The position numbers and the translations under genes are program-made. Source: Leptobrachium leishanense (Eukaryota > Chordata > Amphibia > Anura > Megophryidae). Taken from it: a stretch of DNA of 64,000 bases. Shown piece after piece: positions 45,325 through 58,000 of this stretch (position 1 is the stretch's first letter; every line of letters starts with the position of its first letter). The notes beneath the pieces are model-generated. The model saw only the letters and a list, made by a program, of their open reading frames with translations. It did no database searches and was not told the DNA's origin. The stretch spans positions 274,021,662-274,085,661 of the forward strand of contig CM019064.1 in assembly GCA_009667805.1 (NCBI GenBank). The letters run 5' to 3'.

Positions 45325-47263
45325 AAATATTTTAAATATGAAAAAAAAGATTATGAGAAAATGTCATCCGCAGAACAGAGCTAAAAATAATGACCACGCA
45401 GGGCCGAACTCAAGCTCAAAGTATGGTAGTAAAATAGCAGGACAAAACCACATAAAATGAGCAATCATAGTAGTTAAAGAAAACAACGTAAAAAGAAAGG
45501 AGTGTGGGAGGAAAAGGGCTCAAATAAAACACCAAAGCTGGGGACAGGACTATAGACCCAGTAACCTAAAAAGCAGGTAAGTCCGGGAGGGGTTGACAAA
45601 AATCTAAACTTCCTCACACGAAGGGGGGGGGGTGGCAAGAGGGGAACTGCCCTAGTTTGGGTGGCATAGCCAGCTCGACAGACCGAAGACAGTCGAGGGA
45701 CTGGCGAGAGGCCACATGAATGGAGGGACCTGGGGCCAGAAAGGGTGGACAGAGCCGCGATGGTCACCCAGAATGGCACGCCCGGACCAACCCCATGTTC
45801 CCACTCAAAAAATAAATAAATACCCGGAGCTCACCAAGCTCAGCAGTCGGTCAAGTTCCACAGAACAGTGCTCAACGAAGAGGGGTGGGAGCATGTAACA
45901 AAATGTCTGCAGTAAACCACTTCAGGAGTGTAGGGGGTGGGAGGGGTGTAGAGAAAATGGGGAGAGAGTCTCAGCAAATTCAAAAGGACTTGCAGAAAAA
46001 TTAAAAACAAAAAAAACCTGACAACAGAAGAGTCTACAGTCCGCAACCCGGGTCTACGGTAGCAACATCTACAGCTGATGGGTTAAGTGTCGCAGGAGCC
46101 AGTAAGTGCTGTAGGTGAGATCCACAAAAGCCAGAGCTTCCCTAAGGGTGGTCGCAGGACATGCACATTCAGCATGTAAAATCACAAAAGACCCCGAAGG
46201 CCCCCAGCGGTACCGGACCCCATGTTCCCTCATGAGACTCGTTATGTCCTGGAAATGACGGCGCACAACCAGTACGAGAAATGTTAAGTCTCTGTAAACA
46301 GAAATGTGCATATCACTATAGATCACTGCAGGCACATTCCCAGCTTCTCGAAGGATATCTGCGCATGGACAGAGATAGCCTTAGCGGTGACAATGACGTC
46401 CCTAGGGGCCTCAGCAGGTGCAGCCGCCGCTTTTCGGACCCGAAAAGCCGAAACAATGAAAGCTGGGGAGTCTGGGGGCAGCTTCAGTAGCACGTTCATG
46501 AAGCCTGAGACACAAGACATCAGGTCCCCATCACCTACCATCTCAGGGATCCCCCGGAGATGGAGGTTGCACTGCCAATGTCTGGTCTCCAGATCCACCA
46601 CTGTCGCCGTCAGGCACATCACCTGCTTCTGGAGATCCTCCAGCTGGGCTGATGATTCCAACCTCCCCCTTTCCAGCAAATCCAGGCAGGCTCCCATGTT
46701 CGAGGAACCAGCTGCTATGGCAGATAAATCGTCCTGAACCTTGGCCAGATCACTGTGCCACAAGGTTCTGAGATCCTCATAGAGCTGGCGGATGTCTTCT
46801 TTAGTGGAGGGCTGTATCAGGGGAGTCTGAGGTTGCACAGGAGGCCGAGGGAACAAGGCCACCGGGCACACCGCCGGCTCCAGGTTCTCTGCACTCCGCA
46901 GGAGGGGCCGACTGATCAGCTTTCCGCCCAAAGAACGCCACATATCTGGCTGTCCGGTGGTATCCAGCAGCTGCATCTTCTTACCCTTCTTCCCCATCAG
47001 GGCCGTCGGAGCAAACCATGTGTTAGGCCACAACCAAAATGGCCGTCGGCGATCGGGTCGAGGATTTAAGCAAACTAAGCACCTCCTGGGGGTGTCAGAG
47101 GTGTCACCCGTCAGCAAATGACTATTGTCAGTCATCTCCGGTACCAAACCCAGCTGCAGGCAGAGAGGTAAACGGCAATAAAACCGTCAAATCAAGTGGT
47201 AATATCAGGAGCCTCTTTGCCACATGTTCTCTCACTTCAGCATCCGGACACGCCCCCCCCCCC
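45325..47263 (-). mobile_element. ORF1-only L1-like element (HAL1-like)
   Basis: A 13-bp direct repeat GATGTTCCTTAAT lies on both sides (45312-45324 and 47264-47276), as after target-primed insertion. The 5' end on the minus strand begins GGGGGCGTGTCCGG, like the GGGGGCGTGGCC start of the L1 at 53.55 kb. Only ORF1 and about 700 bp of pyrimidine-rich 3' sequence follow; no endonuclease or RT is present. A poly-A tail is not evident, so a 3' deletion of an ordinary L1 is an alternative. Confidence 0.7.
46069..46997 (-). pseudogene. L1-type ORF1 protein, diverged
   Basis: Start taken at MGKKGKKMQL (46997), as L1 ORF1 proteins commonly open with MGKK. A helical stretch (EDIRQLYEDLRTL, RLESSAQLEDLQKQVMCLT) precedes the RRM core LETRHWQCNLHLRGIPE, AFRVRKA and APRDVIV. 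The C-terminal domain is in another frame (HISVYRDLTF, VRRHFQDITSLMREHGVRY, RWGPSGSF), after a break near 46325. It would bind element RNA as a trimer. It is clearly related to but diverged from ORF1 at 53.8 kb. Confidence 0.8.
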
Positions 47264-47305
47264 GATGTTCCTTAATCATTAATATGGGGAGTTACACATA
47301 AGTAC

Positions 47306-48111
47306 AGTACAGTTACAAGTATTTATAAAAGCCCAACAAGTTCCACAGCGCTGTACAATGGGTGGGACAACCAATATACATACAAGTTAGACACACAGAA
47401 CAGTAGGAGAGAAGACCCAGTAGTCAAGGGCGTGGTTATGGAGAGCTTTGTACGTGAGCACGAATAGTTTGAATTGGATTCTAAAGGAACAGGGAGCTAG
47501 TGTAGACATTGACAAAGGGGCAAGATGTGAAAGGTGCGGGATCTGAGGTGGATGAGCCTGGCACAGGCGTTCATTACAGACTGCAGAGGGAGAATCTGGG
47601 ATCTCTTAAGGCCAGGTAGATTTGGATGTCGTCAGCATACAGATGATATTTGAGTCCAAAGAAAGATGAGGTGGCCAAGTGAGGCGGTATACATTGAGAA
47701 GAGTAGGGGACCCAGAACAGAGCCTTGAGGTACCCCAACTGAGAGAGGAACCGGGGTGAAGAGGCACCAACAAAGGAGACACTAAAAAGGAGCGAAGATT
47801 GGGAAAGGAAGAGAACCAGGAGAAAGCGGCATGAGGAGCAGAAGAGGGTGGTCAAGAGTGTTGAATGCAGCAGAACGGTCAAGAAGAATAAGCAGGGAGA
47901 GGTGACCTAGCACCAACTAAATCAATAGTCATCTTGGTCAGAGCAGTCTCAGTAGAGTGCTGGGAGTGAAAGCAGGACTGGAGTGGTTCAAGTAGGGAGT
48001 TAGCAGGGAGAGAACAATGAGCTGGTTATATACCAGGTGTTCTAGGATTTTGGAGGCAAAGGGGAGCATGGGACGGTAGTTTGAAAAGGGAGGGAGGTAG
48101 GCAGGCCCGGA
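47306..48111 (-). mobile_element. Second L2-type LINE, 3' part
   Basis: On the minus strand it ends with TACAGCGCTGTGGAAC and a TTTATAAATACTTG tail near 47310-47350. It encodes SNYRPM...[18 protein letters not shown]-like sequence and [13 protein letters not shown] in different frames. It stops at the hAT-C insertion (48111) and resumes at 52098. Confidence 0.85.
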
Positions 48112-48469
48112 CTGGCCTTCGGGCATACCAGGCGTTTGCACGGTGGGCTGATTACCTTTTTGGGACCGATGGCTGGGGCCTGGTTTTCTGTATCTCTTAT
48201 TATAGTCTCCATCATCTTGTTTCTAGCACAGACTGCAAAGCACTTCCCACGCTGGACTCCAGTGCTCACAAGCTCACAGAGTCAGTGGCACCGGCACTCA
48301 GCTGACGTGTCAGAGAGTGCCGGCATCCAGCATGGGTGCACAGACACTCAGACCACCAGGGGTCAAGCATCACTGGCACACTCCCCCCTTATTCACAGGG
48401 ATTCAACCCCCTCCCTGCAGAAAATGTAAGCAGAAGAGGGGCAATGATATATATACAAAAAACATATAT

Positions 48470-48790
48470 ATATGTTTATGCGGATGTTTAGGTGTATGGG
48501 AGTGTTTGTGTGTGTGTGTGTTTAGGCATATGGGAGAGTGTGTGTGTGTTTCAGTGTATTGGAGTGGGTAGGTGTGTGTTTAGGCGTATGGAAGTGGATG
48601 TGTGTGTTTAGGCGTATGTGGGTGGGTAAGTAGGAGTACATATACGTAGGTGTACATGTAGGTATATTATAGGGGTGCATAGCTGCACTTATATGTTTAT
48701 TTTAAGGGTGCAAAGGCACACAGGTAGGTATTTAATAGGGGTGCGTAGGTGCACACGTAGATATATAATTGGGGTGCGTAAGCGCATGTG
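48470..48790 (+). repeat. GT-rich minisatellites in hAT-C
   Basis: Units with GTTTAGGCGTATGGGAGTG and GTGTGTGTG fill 48470-48630. Diverged units with GGGGTGCGTAGGTGCAC follow to about 48790. Confidence 0.85.
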
Positions 48791-48798
48791 TAGTTATA

Positions 48799-50444
48799 CA
48801 GTCAGGTCCAGAAATATTGGGACATCGACACAATTCTAAACATCTTTGGCTCTATACGCCACCACAATGGAGTTGGAATGAAACACACACAATGTGCTTT
48901 AACTGCAGACTGTCAGCTTTAATTTGAGGGTATGTACATCCAACTCAGTTGAACGGTGTAGGACTTACAGCAGTTTGCAGATGTGCCTCCCACTTGTTAA
49001 GGGACCAAAGGTAATGGGACAATTGGCTTCTCAGCTGTTCCATGGCCAGGTGTGTGATATTCCCTCATTACCCCAATTACAATGTGCAGATAAAAGGCCC
49101 AGAGTTCATTTCAAGTGTGCTATTTGCACTTGGAATCTGTTGCTGTCAACTCTCAAGATGAGATCCAAAGAGCTGTCACTATCAGTGAAGCAAGCCATCA
49201 TTAGGCTGAAGAAACAAAACAAACCCATCAGAGAGATAGCAAGAACATTCAGCGTGGCCAAAACAACTGTTTGGAACATTCTCAAAAAGAAGGAATGCAC
49301 CGGTGAGCTCAGCAACACCAAAAGACCCGGTAAACCACGGAAAACAACTGTGGTGGATGACCGAAGGATTCTTTCCCTGGTGAAGAAAACACCCTTCACA
49401 ACAGTTGGCCAGATCAAGAACACTCCAGGAGGTAGGTGTATGTGTGTCAAAGTCAACAATCAAGAGAAGACTTCACCAGAGTGAATACAGAGGGTTCACC
49501 ACAAGATGTAAACCATTGGTGAGCCTCAAAAACAGGATGGCCAGATTAGAGTTTGCCAAACAAAACCTAACAAAGCCTTCACAGTTCTGGAACAAGATCC
49601 TATGGACAGATGAGACCAAGATCAACTTGTACCAGAGTGATGGGAAGAGAAGAGTATGGAGAAGGAAAGGAACTGCTCATGATCCTAAGCATACCACCTC
49701 ATCAGTGAAGCATGGTGGTGGTAGTGTCATGGCGTGGGCATATATGGCTGCCAATGGAACTGGTTCTCTTGTATTTATTGATGATGTGACTGCTGACAAA
49801 AGCAGCAGGATGAATTCTGAAGTGTTTCGGGCAATATTATCTGCTCACATTCAGCCAAATGCTGCAGAACTCATTGGACGGCGCTTCACAGTGCAGATGG
49901 ACAATGACCCAAAGCATACTGCAAAAGCAACCAAAGAGTTTTTGAAGGGACAGAAGTGGAATGTTATGCAATGGCCAAGTCAATCACCTGACCTGAATCC
50001 CATTGAGCATGCATTTCACTTGCTGAAAACAAAACTGAAGGGAAAATGCCCCAAGAACAAGCAGGAACTGAAGACTGTTGCAGTAGAGGCCTGGCAGAGC
50101 ATCACCAGGGATGAAACCCAGCGTCTGGTGATGTCTATGCGTTCGACTTCAGGCTGTGATTGACTGCAAAGGATTTGCAACCAAGTATTAAGAAGGGAAA
50201 GATTGATTTATGATTATTATTCTGTCCCATTACCTTTGGTCCCTTAACAAGTGGGAGGCACATCTGCAAACAGCTGTAAGTCCTACACCGTTCACCTGAG
50301 TTGGATGTACATACCCTCAAATTAAAGCTGACAGTCTGCAGTTAAAGCACATTATGTTTGTTTCATTCCAACTCCATTGTGGTGGTGTATAGAGCCAAAG
50401 ATGTTAGAATTGTGTCGATGTCCCAATATTTCTGGACCTGACTG
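48799..50444 (+). mobile_element. Tc1-type DNA transposon, nearly intact
   Basis: 1646 bp with TA on both sides (48797-48798 and 50445-50446). Terminal inverted repeats are about 220 bp, starting CAGTCAGGTCCAGAAATATT, and nearly identical; an inner copy of the GGTAATGGGACA-type block suggests the IR/DR layout. One transposase gene lies between them. The low damage suggests recent movement in this genome. Confidence 0.95.
49158..50163 (+). pseudogene. Tc1 transposase with one frameshift
   Basis: Start at MRSKELSLSVKQAI (49158). N-terminal paired-like helix-turn-helix domains include IIRLKKQNKPIREIA and KTTVWNILKKK, then the GRPR-like hook RPGKPRKTT. The catalytic part has the first Asp in LWTDETKINLY, the second in VQMDNDPKHTAK and the Glu in SPDLNPIEHAFHLLK, a DD34E pattern. 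GGGSVMAWAYMA is the glycine-rich box. One frame change near 49405-49440 is the only visible defect; total length near 335 codons is normal. It cuts and reinserts the element at TA. Confidence 0.93.
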
Positions 50445-50472
50445 TATATGTATGCGTTTCTATATAGTAGTA

Positions 50473-52021
50473 AAACCAAAATTTATTGCAGCCACATGAA
50501 TCCACAGTCGGCATGGAAGACTTCCAATCCAGATACAATGAAAGAAATATTTACCGATCCTTGTATGTGATGAATAAAAAAGGTTTTTATTTCATAGTGC
50601 GCACAGGAACAGAGCAACCCTCACGGGTCTTTGTCAAGTCCGAACATACAAAATAGTTTGCACATATAAATAGGTGAAAGCAACAGGTGAAAACAACAAT
50701 CAGGTTAATGATTCAATTGTACTGCAATGAGGAGACTCTTTAATGCAATCAAGACGTTATAGCAAGTTCCTCCTCTACAGCATTCAACTCCAAATGGTTA
50801 ACCCCTCAGGTTAAGCTGAATCCTAATGCATTGAATCAATACAAAATACAAAGTGTAAAAAAATAAAAACAAATCACCAAAAATATAAAACAATATTATT
50901 ATCTGTAAATGTATTCAACAATATTATTCATATTAAATGTTAATTTTTCATATTAAAAAGTTTGCCTATGATGAAAAGACTTAATACCCCATAAGAATAT
51001 ATAGAGCTAGGGTCAAGATTTTTAGAACTATTGCAAAAAAGGGGAGAGATCAAAATCTTTGTTCAGACCATGAAGTTCAATAGTATTTAAATCAATGTAT
51101 CCAAGAGAGTTCTTTCTTTTTGAGTGCCAATTCTCTATCACCACCTCGAATGGATTTATTTACTGTATCAATGGCTTGAAACCTCAATTGGGAGATATCA
51201 TGGGCAGATGAAACAAAATGATGTGGTATGGGTAATTCTATCTTTTTAAGACTAATATCGGACTTATGTTTAGTAATCCTGTTTTAAATTTTTTGTGTCG
51301 TTTCTCCTACATATACCCAACCACAAGGGCATTTGATCAAATAAATTACATATTGGGAACTGCATGTGAAGTATTGCCCAATTTTAAATTTTCAACCAGA
51401 ATGCACGAATGAATCACCTTTAATTACAGCATTGCAACAAGAGCAGTTGAAACAGAAAAGTCCCTTGTTTAGGACTACCAAAAAAATTGTATTTTAGTAT
51501 CTCCGGTATCACGGAATTCTGCTTGTACCAATGTCTCTCTCAGGGATCGACCTCTCTTGTAGGACATTAATGGAGGTACACAAAATTCATGAACCATGGG
51601 ATACATATCCCTCAAAATATGCCAATTCTTACAAAGTATCTGTTTCAAGGCTCTAGAGTGGGTTCCAAATCTGGACACAAATGCCAGTCTATTTTGTTTC
51701 ACCCGCCGACTATTCACAGTTGTTTTGTTTTTTACATAAGACAATCTATCTATGGAGGAGTTTTTGGGGATAATCTCTTTCCCTAAACCTCTGTACCATT
51801 TCTCCCAACCTTTGTTCACATAAATCTGAGTCACTCACTATTCTTTTTAACTCTAAGGAACTGACTGCGTGGAAGAGACTGTATAAGGGTCTCTGGATGT
51901 GCACTGTCAAATCTAAGAAGGGCATTCCTATCCGTTGATTTTCTAATCAGATCCATCACAAAAGGTTGTTTTCACCTGTTGCTTTCACCTATTTATATGT
52001 GCAAAATATTTTGTATGTTCC
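50473..52021 (-). mobile_element. Penelope-like element, 5'-truncated
   Basis: A 15-bp duplication TTCTATATAGTAGTA (50458-50472 and 52022-52036) bounds it. On the minus strand it encodes the end of the RT linker (NALLRFDSAHPETLIQSLP, QFLRVKRI) and, near 51280-51360, a GIY-YIG endonuclease with YVIYLIKCPCGWVYVGETTQ. Two stops interrupt the latter region. A copy of the 3' UTR block (50661-50710) lies in inverted orientation at 51964-52019, a terminal arrangement known for this class. Confidence 0.85.
51475..51834 (-). pseudogene. Penelope-like polyprotein fragment
   Basis: Open for 119 codons with WYRGLGKEIIPKNS, LAFVSRFGTHSRALKQIL and FCVPPLMSYKRGRSLRETL, the linker that precedes GIY-YIG in Penelope-like proteins. 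GIY-YIG follows after stops on the minus strand. Confidence 0.75.
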
Positions 52022-52097
52022 TTCTATATAGTAGTAGACAGAAGTGGGCTGCTAAATTTAAAATGCCTGGGCCTTTTCATGTCCCAGTCTGGGCCTG

Positions 52098-52611
52098 GAG
52101 GTGGGATCAAGAGATGGCTTCTTCAGAATGGGGGTGATCAAAGCATATTTAAATGCAGAGGGGAAGACTCCAGAGAGAGGAAGAGGTTAAAAATATGAGT
52201 TAAAGTAGGGACAATAACTGGTAGGACAGACCTAATAAGGTGCAAAGGGATGGGGTCAAGCAGACATGTGGTTGGACAGTAGGACATGATAAGTGAGGAG
52301 ACGTCCTCTGAGACTGGGGAAAAGGAAGACACAGTAGAATAGGGGGCAGGGCATGATGGAGTGATTGAGGTTGAAGGGTTATAGGAAGAGGGCAGTGAAG
52401 AGATTTCTGGCCTACGTTTCTTAATCTTATCAGTGAAGTAGTCAGCAAAGCTGACAGTTGTGAGGTCCGTGGAAGGTTGAGTGGACATGGGGCACATTAA
52501 CAGATTGAAAGTATGAAACAGACATCTGGAATTCTGAGAAGAGGTGGAGATGATGCCTGTGAAATAAGTTTGTTTAGCAAAGGATAAAGCGAGACTGTAT
52601 GAATGGAGCAT
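52098..52611 (-). mobile_element. Second L2-type LINE, middle part
   Basis: The minus strand encodes FADYFTDKIKK, SPVSEDVSSLIMSYCPTTC, LDPIPLHLI and PTLTHIFNLFLSLESSP, matching the segment before RT in the L2 copy at 19.2-19.4 kb. It is bounded by hAT-C and the MITE. Confidence 0.85.
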
Positions 52612-53337
52612 TAGAGATGTGCACACATTTTTTTTTTCCATTTCATTTCGGCTCGTTCGGTTTTTTAAAAGTTTAATTTTGGATTGTTTCATCTCGTTGT
52701 TTCGTATCGATTTTTGTTTCGTGAAATCAGGGAATTTCGGTCTTTCGGATCGTCTGTTCACTTAGTTTCAAAGGGTCCATTTTGTTTTGACTTTAGACGC
52801 ATGGTATTTCGGATGCTCCGATAATTCGGTCGATACAGTAATTCTGTCGATTCGTTCCTTCGGACGTATCGTTTTTTTATGAAAGATCCTTTTTTTCTTA
52901 TGAATATGCATTGCACAACTTTATTTAATCATATAAAATATCAATATCTTGTACTGTTTGACTGGGAATTTAGGGAAAAGCTAATTAAATATTTAAAATA
53001 AAAAGATTATTGATGCAGAAAGAAAGCACTGGAACAAGTGAAAAATGTGACTGACGATACGAAATTATGAAATCAGCATCGGAACCGAAACGGACTCGAA
53101 ACGATATTAAAATACGCTGTCCGAAATTAACTGAACCGAAATCGCGAATAGAACGAAAATGACTTGCGATTTTACTAATTTCATGTCCATACGAAATAAT
53201 GACATTTTTTCGTTTCGTATCGGGAAATATTTCGGATGGTGTGTATTTTGTTGCCGGTCCGGTTCGGAATCTGAAGCACCGAATCGGCCCGTTTCGTGAG
53301 AAAAACAAATTGGTACAAAACGAAACGCACATCCCTA
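52612..53337. mobile_element. hAT-type MITE, 726 bp
   Basis: Ends TAGAGATGTGCACAC and the complement of TAGGGATGTGCG, with flanks TGGAGCAT (52604-52611) and CGGAGCAT (53338-53345), 7 of 8 matching. It shares terminal design and TTTCG-rich interior with the MITE at 39134. Confidence 0.9.
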
Positions 53338-53500
53338 CGGAGCATGAATTTGTAATGCGGTAAATAAGCCAAAGTGCGAGACTTCTTCCAGCCACGGTCA
53401 CCTGCCCTGGAACATCACTGGCATTTAGAGAAATGGAATAAGGAGTGCAGTGGAGGCGCTAATGTGTATTGTCAGTGATGTATCTATATCTTGCAGCAAA
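53338..53500 (-). mobile_element. Second L2-type LINE, upstream part
   Basis: The minus strand encodes WKKSRTLAYLPHYKFML, matching [18 protein letters not shown] in the other L2 copy. Homology fades by about 53500. Confidence 0.75.
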
Positions 53501-53773
53501 CAGGGAATGGCACAAACTCTCGACCAGATGTGTTAAAAAGTAATAGAAACGAAGAAAGGGGGCGTGGCCTGACCGCGGAATATGGCGGCTGCGTGATCGC
53601 TCGGCTCCGGCACAGGGAGCTCCATCCACGCATATCCACCCAGCGAATTGACCCTCAAACAGTTTTTTCTGTGTGGGGAACGAGAGGGAGGGTGAGATGG
53701 CAACACAGAAGGGCACAAAGAAGTCAGCGAAAAAGAATTTTTCGCGCCTCGGACCCCTAAGCGCAAGGAGGAG

Positions 53774-54652
53774 ATGGCCGCGCAAGATGGCGGCGGATCT
53801 CCGCGGTCCTCTCCACGTGCAGACCACGACTCAGATACTCGGTCAGTAAACTTGGAGGCTGTGCTCCATCGAATGTCGGAGATGCTTGGTGAACTTTCAG
53901 ATAAATTAACAGCTCGTTTAGATGGGGTCTCTGCAGAGATACGAAGGGACATAAAAGATATCGGGGATAGAACAGACAAACTGGAAGGGAAGATGGCGGA
54001 ATATGCAGGGGCACATAATGCTATGGAGGAGAGAGTGGAGGGTCTGGAAGGAAAATTACAGGACGCCTTGACTAAAATAGCGGACCTCGAAGACAGGTCG
54101 CGTAGACATAATTAAAAGTGAGGGGTACCGGACTCTGTTGCTCAATCTGAGCTCACTACCTATGTGACTGATCTTTTTCAAACAATTCTTCCAAATGCAA
54201 CTCCGGACTCACTGCTGTTTGACCGGATACACCGTTTGCCAAAGCCACCCTCAGCTCCGTCTAAAGCACCTAGAGACGTATTGCTCCGTCTACATTATTT
54301 CAAGCCGCGTGAGGACCTATTGAAAGCCTTGAGGGATCCTTCCTCACTCGCGCCAGAGTATGCTCATATTTCCGTCTACCCAGACTTGTCTAGAGCGACC
54401 CTCCAGTATCGAAGAGCATTAAAGGACGTCACAACGGTGCTGAGAGATCGGGGAATTAACTATCGGTGGGGCTTCCCGGTCAAGTTGCTGATCTTCCGTA
54501 ACGGTACTACGCATGTCGTGTCTACGATGGAAGCCGGAATGACACTGCTCGGCGAATGGGGCCTAGTGCCACAAAAGTCTCCGGTCCGACTGCGTACAGC
54601 GTCTAGAAAGCTAGACCCGGAATGGCGTGTTAAGGGCCAGATTTCTTCTTGA
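53774..54652 (+). pseudogene. L1 ORF1 protein with one frameshift
   Basis: Starts MAAQDGGGSPRSS. A coiled coil spans about residues 25-110 (LHRMSEMLGELSDKL, EERVEGLEGKLQDAL) and ends LEDRSRRHN. The frame then shifts near 54113 and the RRM follows (LLFDRIHRLPKPP, APRDVLLRLHYF). The C-terminal domain has AHISVYPDLSRATLQYRR and INYRWGFPVKLLI. The product is an RNA-binding chaperone that packages the L1 RNA. Confidence 0.9.
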
Positions 54653-55058
54653 GGTGACTTTCAGCTGGATATTTCCTGGCTCGTCCCGTTTTCTCACACT
54701 CTCTTTATATGACGCTTATTTTTTCCTTTTTTTCTTTTTTTTGTGTCTGGTGTGTACACCTGGAGGCCAAACTGATGGAGATGGTCGGTTCCCTGGAGCT
54801 GGTCGGACGGTCCCAGGCCTATACCCCCTGTCTCCCTCCTCGGCTGAGGAGTATGGGAAGCAGTCCCGACTCGAGGGGCTTCCCACAGGAGTTTTACCCG
54901 CATGGGTTTGTATATAGTTTTTCGTCCAAGAGTTATTTGGACTTTGGTTTGAATGTTTCAATTTTTTTTCCTTTGCCTCTCCCTTTTTTTTTTTTTAAAT
55001 GTCTTCCGGTCTGCCGACAGCTTTGAAATTCTGCAGGTTGTTTTATTGAAAATGTTTT

Positions 55059-58000
55059 ATGAAAATTGTCTCTTACAACGTTAAGGGGTTGAATACCCCA
55101 TATAAAAGGCACGTGTTGTACGCTGATCTCAAGAAATGGGGGGCAGAGATAGTGTGCCTCCAGGAGACACATTTTAAGAGGTTGGTCCACCCGAATTTGG
55201 ATCCTCGTACCTACCCGACTCAATATCATGCTACAGGTCCGGCGAAAGCACGGGGAGTCTCGGTCTTGGTAAGCCACCGGGTGGCTTTTCAATTACATCG
55301 AAAACTATCAGACCCTCAGGGACGATATTTGATAATAGTGTGTTCAGTAAACCATGAGCTTTTCACGATAGTTAATCTTTACTCTCCAAATGTAGACCAA
55401 ATGTCCTTTGTGTCCAGCGTGTTGGCTAAGGCTCAAAAGGTCTTATCGGGTACGCTGCTGGTGTGCGGGGATTTTAACTGTACTATGGACCCCAAGATGG
55501 ATGTTCGCTCGGTTAAGACCCCTACTCCATCTGCCAGGCAGATTCGCCAAGGTACCAAATTTTTTGATTTACTGCAGTCCTACGGGTTGTATGATGTTTG
55601 GAGAGTATTTCACCCCGGGGAACGGGATTTCTCTTTCCACTCTATGGTACACAATTCATACACTAGGATAGACTATATCTTTATGCCTGGTGACACCTTG
55701 CCTCGGGTTCTAGATTGCTCCTTTTAGATATAACTTGGTCGGACCATGCCCTCTTCTTCTTACCCTTCATGACAGTTATCGGTACACGAATCGTCCACCT
55801 TGGAAGTTAAATGAATCCTTATTGTCCGACCCTGCGATCGAGAAAGATCTTGAACAAATTATGACAGAATATTTCGATTTGAACGCCACTCCAGACATGT
55901 CAGCCGACATATTATGGTTGGCATGTATTAAATGGGCATCCCACTTAAATAAGACTAGACGCACTGACAGGGTGCAACTTTTAACTCAGATACAACATTT
56001 GTCGCGCGTAAATAAATTGGACCCCTCAGCCACTAACCTCGGTTTACTTTCGGCGGCACAGGCGCAGTTGACGGAACTGAATCAGAAACGACTACTTTTT
56101 TTTCAAAAACGCACGCAAGCTAAATATTATGCATTTAGTAACAAACCGGGACGTCTTTTGGCTAATTGTCTGCGCGTATCCCAACCTACGAAGAACATCT
56201 CGCATTTAGTTACGGGACCAGGGGGACAGAAGGTGTTTAAGCCTCAAGATATTAGTAACGAACTGGCGGCATATTATAGTAAATTATACAATCTCCAGAC
56301 AGATGAACAGCTACAATCTCATCCCTCGGAACTTATAGATAAGTACCTTTCGTCTCTACATTTACCCTCCCTGTCTCCTTCGCAGTCCCAGGCTTTAGCC
56401 TCACCTATAACACTACAGGACGTTCGGTTGGCTATCAATCAGTTACCACTTCACAAATCGCCGGGCCCGGACGGATTCTCGGACGGTTATTATAGAAAAT
56501 TTGCTGGTATTCTGGCCCCGAGATTGCTGTCGGTATTTCATTCGGCGGCTGCTCACGGCGTTTTTCCGATTGAAATGCTGCGGACAGTTATTGTCCCGCT
56601 TCCTAAACAGGGCAAAACCCCAACGGTACCTGCCAACTTTAGACCGATATCGTTGCTGAATATCGATGTGAAGTTATACGCCAAAATACTGGCGGATAGG
56701 ATAGCAGCCTTCTTGCCGGCATTAGTGTGTAATGATCAGGTTGGGTTCATTCGAGGTAGGCAAGGCCCACATAATACTAAAAAGATCATTGGGTTACAAT
56801 CGGTTGCACATCGCTCTGGACTCCCGTGCATTGTTATGGCCTTAGACGCAGAAAAGGCCTTCGACAGGGTGTGCTGGGCTTTTTTGCGGCGGGTTTTGGA
56901 TAAATTTGGCTTTCCTGAGGCGGTGATAACTAACATTTTTGCACTTTATAATCATCCAACTGCGGCGGTGATACAAGCCGGTTTTTTGTCGGAACCGTTT
57001 GAAATCTTTAACGGGACAAGGCAGGGCTGCCCGTTGTCGCCCCTTCTATATGCCTTGGCGGTTGAACCATTAGCTCAACATATCAGACAAGATTCGTTGG
57101 TGTCGGGTATTGATATCGGGCCAGACAGTTTTAAAATAAGCCTTTTTGCAGACGATGTATTGTTGACCCTGACGAATCCCCTTACTTCTCTGCCCAGGCT
57201 ACATTCGGTTTTGGCAGAATATAGTAAAGTTTCGTACCATAAGGTAAATGTATCTAAGTCGCAGATAATGCCCATCCACGTCCCTATCCCTGTACTGAAA
57301 CTACTTAAAAATATCTACCCCTATGAATGGAGAACAGACTATATAAACTATTTGGGGGTTAAACTTACGGCTTCCCCTTTCCGTTTATATGACTATAATT
57401 ATAAACCGTTTTTATCGAAATTGAGACAGATCTTCTACCAGTGGCGGCATGCAAAGACGTCATGGGTGGGCCGGGTTTCCTCCATTAAAATGACAATATT
57501 ACCCAAGCTTTTATACCTGTTCCGCACCCTTCCATTGCCTCTACCCACATCCTATCTGGAGGAGATACAGTCCTACTTCCTGACTTATGTATGGCGGAGG
57601 GGACGTCCCAGAGTGCCGGCTAAGCTGTTATATTTGTCGCGTTGTAATGGGGGTATGGCTATGCCGAACGTTACTCTTTATTATAACGCAACATTATTGG
57701 CCTCCATGGGAGAGTTTTTCCTGCAGTCGTCGACTCCTCGGTGGACTTCTGTAGAACAGACTTGTGTGGGGACACATCTGGTTACCTCTCTGATCTGGCT
57801 TACTCCTAAACAGAGGCCGGAGCTACCGTACATGCTACCCTCTACTGCTTTATATCTCAAGACATGGGATAGATATCGTAGTCGGTTACTGAATAACCCT
57901 TTCCCGTCTTTAGCGACTCCTACGGACGTATTGAGGTATTGGATAGACGGGTTTCCGTGTTCCAGATGGGTGGGGAAGGGAGTTACCCATCTCTGGCATC

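Larger units (their letters stand above)
48112..52097. mobile_element. hAT-C: non-autonomous hAT element, interrupted
   Basis: Ends CAGGCCCGGACTGG at 48112 and the complement of CAGGCCCAGACTGG ending at 52097. Flanks GAGGTAGG (48104-48111) and GAGGTGGG (52098-52105) match at 7 of 8. Its removal rejoins the L2 reading from FEKG-like to GIKRWLL-like sequence. It carries a Tc1 and a Penelope-like insertion and no transposase of its own. Confidence 0.88.
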
